From Verrucosispora sp. WMMD573 (GTDB lineage Bacteria > Actinomycetota > Actinomycetes > Mycobacteriales > Micromonosporaceae): DNA of 64,000 bases. This document shows, piece after piece, positions 59,735 to 64,000 of this stretch. The stretch spans positions 3,162,001 to 3,226,000 of the forward strand of contig NZ_CP114901.1 in the NCBI RefSeq assembly GCF_027497175.1, written 5' to 3'. Within the stretch, counting starts at the first letter, position 1. Each line of letters begins with the position of its first letter. The notes under the pieces are model-generated. The model saw only the letters and a list, made by a program, of their open reading frames with translations, had not been told where the DNA came from and did not search any database. The translations under genes and the position numbers were made by a program.

Positions 59735-59806
59735 CCCACGGTGTCGCCGGGTGTACCGCGGCGGCGGACCGGGTACTGCGGCACGCCAGAAGCGAAGGAG
59801 GCTGCC

Positions 59807-61297
59807 GTGGGCGCGGTCAGGGACGTACTGCGACGACCCCTCGGACACTTCACCGAACGTACGCTCGCCGGCCTGGCGCTCGTGCTCGGTGCCGGGGTCG
59901 GATTCGGGTTGCTGCTGGTGCTGGTCCGGGTGCGGTGGTCACCGTTGTACGACGTGGACCACGGTGTCGCCGAGTGGCTCAACGACCAGATCGCGCCGAT
60001 CGGGCCGCTGGTTACGGTACTCAACGCCATCACCGGCCTCGGTGGGCGCACGGTGATCATCTGGTTGGTGACCGTGGCCGTGGTCGGGCTGCTGATCCGC
60101 CGGCAGGGTCGACTCGCGGTGTTCCTGATCGTCACGGGCGTGGGCGCGCTGGTCCTCGACCCGTCGCTCAAGACGCTCGTCGACCGGTTGCGTCCCGAGG
60201 TGGAGGTGCCGATCGGCGCGTACGCGGGGCAGAGCTTCCCCAGCGGCCACGCGCTCGGGTCGATGGTGGCCTACGGCGCGCTGCTGCTGGTGTTCCTGCC
60301 GGCGATGGCACCCCGCTGGCGTCGGCCGGCGATGGCCCTGGTCGCCACCGTCGTGTTCCTGATCGGGTTCACCCGGGTCGCGCTCGGCGTGCACTTCCTC
60401 TCCGATGTGATCGGTGCCTGGCTGCTCGGCGCGGCCTGGCTGGGCGTCACCGCGTACGCCTTCCGGTTGTGGCGGTTGGAGCGGGGCCGGCCCGCGGTGC
60501 CGCTGACCGAGGGGTTGGAGCCGGAGGCCGGGCACGAGGTCGCGCCCGCGCCGGACGAGGAGAAGCTGCTGCCGCACGCCCGGGCCGGCGTCGCCGAGAT
60601 CATCGTCGGCTGGGTGCTGGTGTTCGGCGCCCTGTACGGGTTCGGCATGTTCGTCAGCTATCACGCCGACAACACCTTCCTGGCCAGCCTCGACGAGACG
60701 GTGCCCAACTGGTTCGCCGAGCGGCGTACCGCCTCGCTCGACGATCTCAGCTGGTGGTGGAGCAAGGTCGGCGACACCCACGCCATCATGGCGATCTCGC
60801 TGGTCTTCTGCCCGCTGTTGCTGGCGATCTGGCGGCGTTGGCGGCCGGTGCTGTTCGTGGCGTTGACCATGTTCGGCGAGCTGACCCTCTTCCTGGCCAG
60901 CGCGGCGGCGGTGGACCGGCCGCGCCCGCCGGTGGAGAACCTGGACGGCCCGATGCCGACCTCGTCGTTCCCGTCCGGGCACATCGCGGCCAGCCTCTGC
61001 ATCTGGGTGGCGATCGCCGTCATCGTCTTCCCGCGGACCGATCGATGGTGGCGGTGGGTCTTCGTGGTGCTCGCCGTGGTGATGCCGGTCGGGGTGGCGA
61101 TCTCCCGGATGTACCGGGGCATGCACCACCCGACGGACTTCATGGGCGCGATCCTGCTCACCTCGCTCTGGATCGGGCTGTTGTACTGGGTGCTGCGCCC
61201 CAACGAGGACGTCCGGCAGGGCAACCAACCGGCCATCGAGTCGGAGGACGTGGACACGCTCGACGACGAGCTGGCTCGGGCCGGCCAGCCAGGCTGA
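59807..61297 (+). CDS. Membrane protein with two PAP2 phosphatase domains
   Basis: 496 residues from GTG at 59807, with AAGGAGG six bases upstream. Domain 1 has KTLVDRLRP, SFPSGHALGS and TRVALGVHFLSDVIGAW. Domain 2 has VDRPRPPVE, SSFPSGHIAAS and SRMYRGMHHPTDFMGA, each the three-part PAP2 signature. About ten membrane helices. An internal duplication with separate active sites is unusual. Substrates are probably undecaprenyl or phosphatidyl phosphates, fitting the lipid kinase two genes upstream. Confidence 0.88.
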   Translation: MGAVRDVLRRPLGHFTERTLAGLALVLGAGVGFGLLLVLVRVRWSPLYDVDHGVAEWLNDQIAPIGPLVTVLNAITGLGGRTVIIWLVTVAVVGLLIRRQGRLAVFLIVTGVGALVLDPSLKTLVDRLRPEVEVPIGAYAGQSFPSGHALGSMVAYGALLLVFLPAMAPRWRRPAMALVATVVFLIGFTRVALGVHFLSDVIGAWLLGAAWLGVTAYAFRLWRLERGRPAVPLTEGLEPEAGHEVAPAPDEEKLLPHARAGVAEIIVGWVLVFGALYGFGMFVSYHADNTFLASLDETVPNWFAERRTASLDDLSWWWSKVGDTHAIMAISLVFCPLLLAIWRRWRPVLFVALTMFGELTLFLASAAAVDRPRPPVENLDGPMPTSSFPSGHIAASLCIWVAIAVIVFPRTDRWWRWVFVVLAVVMPVGVAISRMYRGMHHPTDFMGAILLTSLWIGLLYWVLRPNEDVRQGNQPAIESEDVDTLDDELARAGQPG

Positions 61298-61304
61298 GCC
61301 GGCC

Positions 61305-62093
61305 GTGCTGAGGGTGATGACCTGGAACATCCGCACCGGTGGCCGGGACCGTGGCGGTCCGGACCGGCGCGAGCTGGTGGCCCGGGTGATCGCCCAGCAG
61401 CGGCCGGACGTGCTCGCGTTGCAGGAGCTTGGTGGTTTCGACATCGCGGGCTTCGCCAGCGGCGTCGGGCTCCGCCCGTTCCTGGCCCGTTCCTGGTTGG
61501 GGCAACCGGTCGCGCTGCTGGTGGCCCCGCGGTGGCCGGTGCTGGCCGCCGCACCGGTACGTCGGCCGTTCCACCACGCGGCCCAACGCGTGGTGGTGGG
61601 CACCGACGCCGGTCCGCTGACGGTGCTCGGCACCCACCTCGACCCGTACTCGGGCACCCGACGGCTGGTCGAGGCGGGGTGGGCGGTCGCCGCGCTGCGC
61701 CCCAGCCACGACGGCCTGGCGCTGCTCGCCGGTGACCTGAACACCCTCGACCCGTACGCCGAGCACGCCGACCGGGTGGGTCGGCTACCGCCCGCGTACC
61801 GGCGTCGGCATCTGCGTCGGGACGGTCGGACGGTGGAGACCCGCGCGGTGGCCCGGCTGCTCGCCACCGGGCTGGTGGATCTCGGCGCGGACGCCGGCCC
61901 GACGGTGCCCACCGCCCACGGTGGTGCCGAGTTCCCCGACGTGCGCCTGGACTACCAGCTCGCCACCCCCACCCTGGCCACCCGCTGCGCACACGTGGGA
62001 GTCGTCCGCGACCCCGACACCGAGCACGCCTCCGACCACTACCCTCTGCTCGCCGAGTTCGCCCTCACCCCACCCGTCACAGGAGCAGATTGA
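61305..62093 (+). CDS. Endonuclease/exonuclease/phosphatase (EEP) family protein
   Basis: 262 residues from GTG at 61305, seven bases after the PAP2 gene. LRVMTWNIRTGG, DVLALQELGGF, GTHLDPYSGTRR, LLAGDLNTLDP, VRLDYQLATP and EHASDHYPLLAEF are the EEP motifs in order. No signal peptide. It may cleave phosphodiesters of nucleic acids or lipid heads; operon position favours a lipid or sugar phosphate. Confidence 0.87.
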   Translation: MLRVMTWNIRTGGRDRGGPDRRELVARVIAQQRPDVLALQELGGFDIAGFASGVGLRPFLARSWLGQPVALLVAPRWPVLAAAPVRRPFHHAAQRVVVGTDAGPLTVLGTHLDPYSGTRRLVEAGWAVAALRPSHDGLALLAGDLNTLDPYAEHADRVGRLPPAYRRRHLRRDGRTVETRAVARLLATGLVDLGADAGPTVPTAHGGAEFPDVRLDYQLATPTLATRCAHVGVVRDPDTEHASDHYPLLAEFALTPPVTGAD

Positions 62094-62196
62094 GCAGCAC
62101 GGTCAGGACGATCGAGGCGATGAGGGAAAAGAGAATCATCAGGAGGCAGCCGATGCCGCCGCCGGCGGGGCGGATCTCCGTGTTGCCGATGCGCAT
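62077..62196 (-). CDS. Conserved 39-residue single-helix membrane protein
   Basis: ATG at 62196 gives MRIGNTEIRPAGGGIGCLLM followed by ILFSLIASIVLTVLLNLLL and TGA. There is a polar, Gly-rich N-terminus and one transmembrane helix reaching the C-terminus. It overlaps the convergent EEP gene by 17 bases and lies 17 bases after the LLM gene stop, as if the distal gene of that operon; GAGGAGTGATCG precedes the ATG. I believe near-identical short proteins occur in other Micromonospora. Confidence 0.6.
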   Translation of the reverse strand: MRIGNTEIRPAGGGIGCLLMILFSLIASIVLTVLLNLLL

Positions 62197-62213
62197 CGAT
62201 CACTCCTCGTCGT

Positions 62214-63176
62214 TCACAGGTCGCGTAGGCGGGGGAGCAGTTCGTCCTGCGCCCAGTCGAGGAACATCGGTTGGGTGTCGCCGCCGACCTGGACCAGTGC
62301 CACGTGGGTGAAGCCGGCGTCGACGAACTTCTTGAACGCCGCCACGTGCTTGTCCACGTCCGGGCCGCAGGAGAGCTCGGCCGCCACGTCCTCCTCGCGG
62401 ACGCTGCGGGTGGCCGCCGCGAAGGAGTCGGTGTCGGGCAGGTCGGAGTTGACCTTCCAGCCCAGTCCGAACCAGCGGAACTGGTCGTGGGCGATCTTGC
62501 GGCACTCGGCCTCGTCCGGTCCGTAGCAGACGGCCACCTGCCCGTAGCGCGGGCGTCCCGCCCCGCCGGCCTGCTCGTACATCTCGACCAGGTGCGGCTC
62601 CGGATCGGTGGCGATCATGCCGTCGGCGTACTCGGCGGCCAGGGTCGCCGACTGCCGGCCGGAGGCGGCCACCGCCATCGGCACCGGCGTGTCCGGGCGG
62701 TCCCAGAGGTAGGCGTCCGGCACGTCGAAGTGGTTGCCGGAGAAGGTGAGCGTCTCACCGTTCAGCAGCGGACGGATGATCTGCAACGCCTCCTCGAACA
62801 TCTCGTGCCGCTGCTGCACGTGCGGCCAGCCGCCCACCACGTGCTCGTTGAGGTTCTCCCCGGCACCGAGGCCGAGGGTGAACCGACCGTCGGAGAGCAC
62901 CCCCAGCGTCGACGCCTTCTGCGCCACCATCGCCGGGTGGTAGCGGCGGATCGGACAGGTGACGAACGACATGAGCGCCGCGCGGGAGGTGGCGTGTGCG
63001 ACCGCGCCCAGCACCGACCAGGCGTACGGCGAGTGCCCCTGCGACTCCAGCCAGGGGTAGTAGTGGTCGGACATGACGAGGTGGTCGAAGCCGGCCGCCT
63101 CGGCCCGCACGGCGTGGTCGACGAGTTCCTTCGGACCTGCCTGCTCGCACATCAGGGTGTAGCCGATGCTGACCAT
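62214..63176 (-). CDS. LLM class F420-dependent oxidoreductase (TIGR03557-like)
   Basis: 320 residues from ATG at 63176, with AAGGAG upstream. SIGYTLMCEQAGPKELVDHA, DHLVMSDHYYPWLESQGHSP and SRAALMSFVTCPIRRYHPAM are close to F420-dependent glucose-6-phosphate dehydrogenase-like proteins. LGLGAGENLNEHVVGGWPH and VAASGRQSATLAAEYADGMI line the F420 site. It transfers hydride between F420 and an unknown substrate. Confirms F420 use by the host. Confidence 0.9.
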   Translation of the reverse strand: MVSIGYTLMCEQAGPKELVDHAVRAEAAGFDHLVMSDHYYPWLESQGHSPYAWSVLGAVAHATSRAALMSFVTCPIRRYHPAMVAQKASTLGVLSDGRFTLGLGAGENLNEHVVGGWPHVQQRHEMFEEALQIIRPLLNGETLTFSGNHFDVPDAYLWDRPDTPVPMAVAASGRQSATLAAEYADGMIATDPEPHLVEMYEQAGGAGRPRYGQVAVCYGPDEAECRKIAHDQFRWFGLGWKVNSDLPDTDSFAAATRSVREEDVAAELSCGPDVDKHVAAFKKFVDAGFTHVALVQVGGDTQPMFLDWAQDELLPRLRDL

Positions 63177-63280
63177 TGACGTCTCCTTCGGGCCGGTGCG
63201 GGTCATTCCGGATACCCCGGCCGGGATCGGTCAACCCTGCCCGATGCTTGACGGTGTACCTGACCCGTGCCTACCGTTGT

Positions 63281-63394
63281 CTGAACCGGTTCAGATGCCG
63301 GCGTGGTGTGCATCCTGTGGTGGGGATGTCCGCGCCCGTGACGACTCGGTGTCTCCTGGGTCGTCACGGGTAGCCGGCGTACTGAACCGGTTGC
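63281..63394 (+). promoter_or_regulatory. Candidate LacI-type operators before the GH5 gene
   Basis: CTGAACCGGTTCAG (63281-63294) is a perfect 14-base palindrome, and CTGAACCGGTTGC (63382-63394) a second near-copy 101 bases on. The centred CCGG and spacing suggest looping by a LacI-family repressor of the secreted glycosidase. Confidence 0.55.
63335..63370. other. Hairpin between the two operators
   Basis: An 11-base perfect stem CCCGTGACGAC/GTCGTCACGGG with a 14-base loop lies in the 344-base spacer ahead of the GH5 gene. It could be an attenuator, or a terminator of an unseen transcript. Confidence 0.4.
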
Positions 63395-63520
63395 TTTCGC
63401 CATCCCATCGGCATACGCTGATGCCTCGCCGGGTCTGAACGCGGCTGTCGGGCTGCAGCCGCTCACCTGTCACTCACCGCACCCCCTGGGCACGGGGGAG
63501 ACACCTCCTGCGAGGAACGC

Positions 63521-64000
63521 ATGAGAAAACTGTTCGCGGCCGTCGGCGCCGTTCTGCTGGCGACCGTCGCCGCAGTCTTCGCCTTCGGACCTTCGGCACA
63601 CGCCGCCGCCGGCTTCACGGTCAGCAACGGGCGGCTCTACGACGCCAACGGCAACGAGTTCATCATGCGCGGGGTCAACCACGCGCACACCTGGTACACG
63701 AGCCAGACCAGTTCCTTTGCCAACATCAAAGCACTTGGCGCCAACTCGGTACGCGTCGTGCTCTCCAGCGGCGACCGGTGGACCCGGAACAGCGCCAGCG
63801 ATGTGTCCAATGTGATCCAGCTCTGCAAGGCCAACCGGCTGATCTGCGTGCTGGAGGTGCACGACACCACCGGGTACGGGGAGCAGAGCGGCGCGATCAC
63901 CCTGGACCGCGCGGTCGACTACTGGCTCAGTATCGCCAGCGCGCTGAACGGCCAGGAAGCGTACGTGATCGTCAACATCGGCAACGAGCCGTACGGCAAC
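63521..64000 (+). CDS. Secreted GH5 family mannanase/cellulase, N-terminal part
   Basis: 160 residues to the window edge from ATG at 63521 (CGAGGAA upstream). A signal peptide (MRKLFAAVGAVLLATVAAVF to AHAA) precedes the GH5 barrel: FTVSNGRLYDANGNEFIMRG, VNHAHTWYTSQTSSFANIKA, ANSVRVVLSSGDRW. VIVNIGNEPYGN holds the acid/base Glu. The NHAHTWY and IGNEPYGN forms fit GH5_8 beta-mannanases. The nucleophile and any binding module lie beyond the window. Confidence 0.88.
   Translation, partial: MRKLFAAVGAVLLATVAAVFAFGPSAHAAAGFTVSNGRLYDANGNEFIMRGVNHAHTWYTSQTSSFANIKALGANSVRVVLSSGDRWTRNSASDVSNVIQLCKANRLICVLEVHDTTGYGEQSGAITLDRAVDYWLSIASALNGQEAYVIVNIGNEPYGN

Noticed and set aside
59939..61912. A 657-codon minus-strand frame over the PAP2 and EEP genes
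   Set aside because: Low-complexity His/Arg/Pro/Gln content and complete overlap with two well-supported genes.

Overview
The window is high-GC DNA with GTG starts, F420-dependent and Acg-type enzymes, a DevR/DevS dormancy pair and xylan enzymes. This points to a filamentous actinomycete of the Micromonosporaceae, most likely Micromonospora. That is a judgement from gene content; no search was run.

Layout. 1-6.4 kb is ordinary chromosome: a P450 stub, a methyltransferase, a secreted protein, a TetR regulator with a thiol-type isomerase, and two copies of a Gly/(Cys)/Val tRNA cluster. The clusters flank a PadR-monooxygenase operon and a DUF6458 gene. 6.4-28.1 kb is an accessory island of short, mostly unrelated genes on both strands: DinB, GIY-YIG, APH kinase, GNAT, SUKH, cREC, HAD, DIP1984, DUF1877, barstar, YciI, YxiG-like, SRPBCC, DUF4288, VOC and a histidine phosphatase. 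It holds an IS3 and an IS5 element, many frameshifted or truncated relics, and a family of short intergenic repeats that all point the same way. It resembles a poly-immunity and RNA-repair locus.

28.2-36.9 kb holds the most unusual unit. A 1352-aa protein (trypsin-like protease, P-loop STAND NTPase, about 14 WD40 repeats) with a small trypsin-co-occurring partner is divergent from a two-gene operon. That operon encodes a winged-helix-like protein and a 1083-aa protein with two different P-loop ATPase modules, the second HerA/TraG-like. I read this as a candidate conflict (anti-phage or self-killing) island.

36.9-44.8 kb is a hemicellulose locus: polysaccharide deacetylase, GH10 xylanase, GH43 xylosidase, a sugar-binding lipoprotein and two near-duplicate LacI regulators, with TTCCGGAA-type palindromes in the spacers. 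45-57.4 kb is a dormancy or hypoxia regulon: two Acg-type nitroreductases, DevR, DevS, a P1B-type ATPase, phosphoketolase and two universal stress proteins, with candidate DevR boxes, followed by a small HTH and a Clp-N protein. 57.5-64 kb holds lipid and envelope enzymes (diacylglycerol kinase, YihY, tandem PAP2, EEP phosphatase), an LLM F420 oxidoreductase and the start of a secreted GH5 mannanase or cellulase.

Functional links. The xylanase, xylosidase and binding protein would degrade and take up xylan fragments under LacI control. DevS would phosphorylate DevR to switch on the Acg, USP and phosphoketolase genes at low oxygen or energy. The protease-STAND and HerA-like genes share one divergent promoter region and so may be co-regulated.
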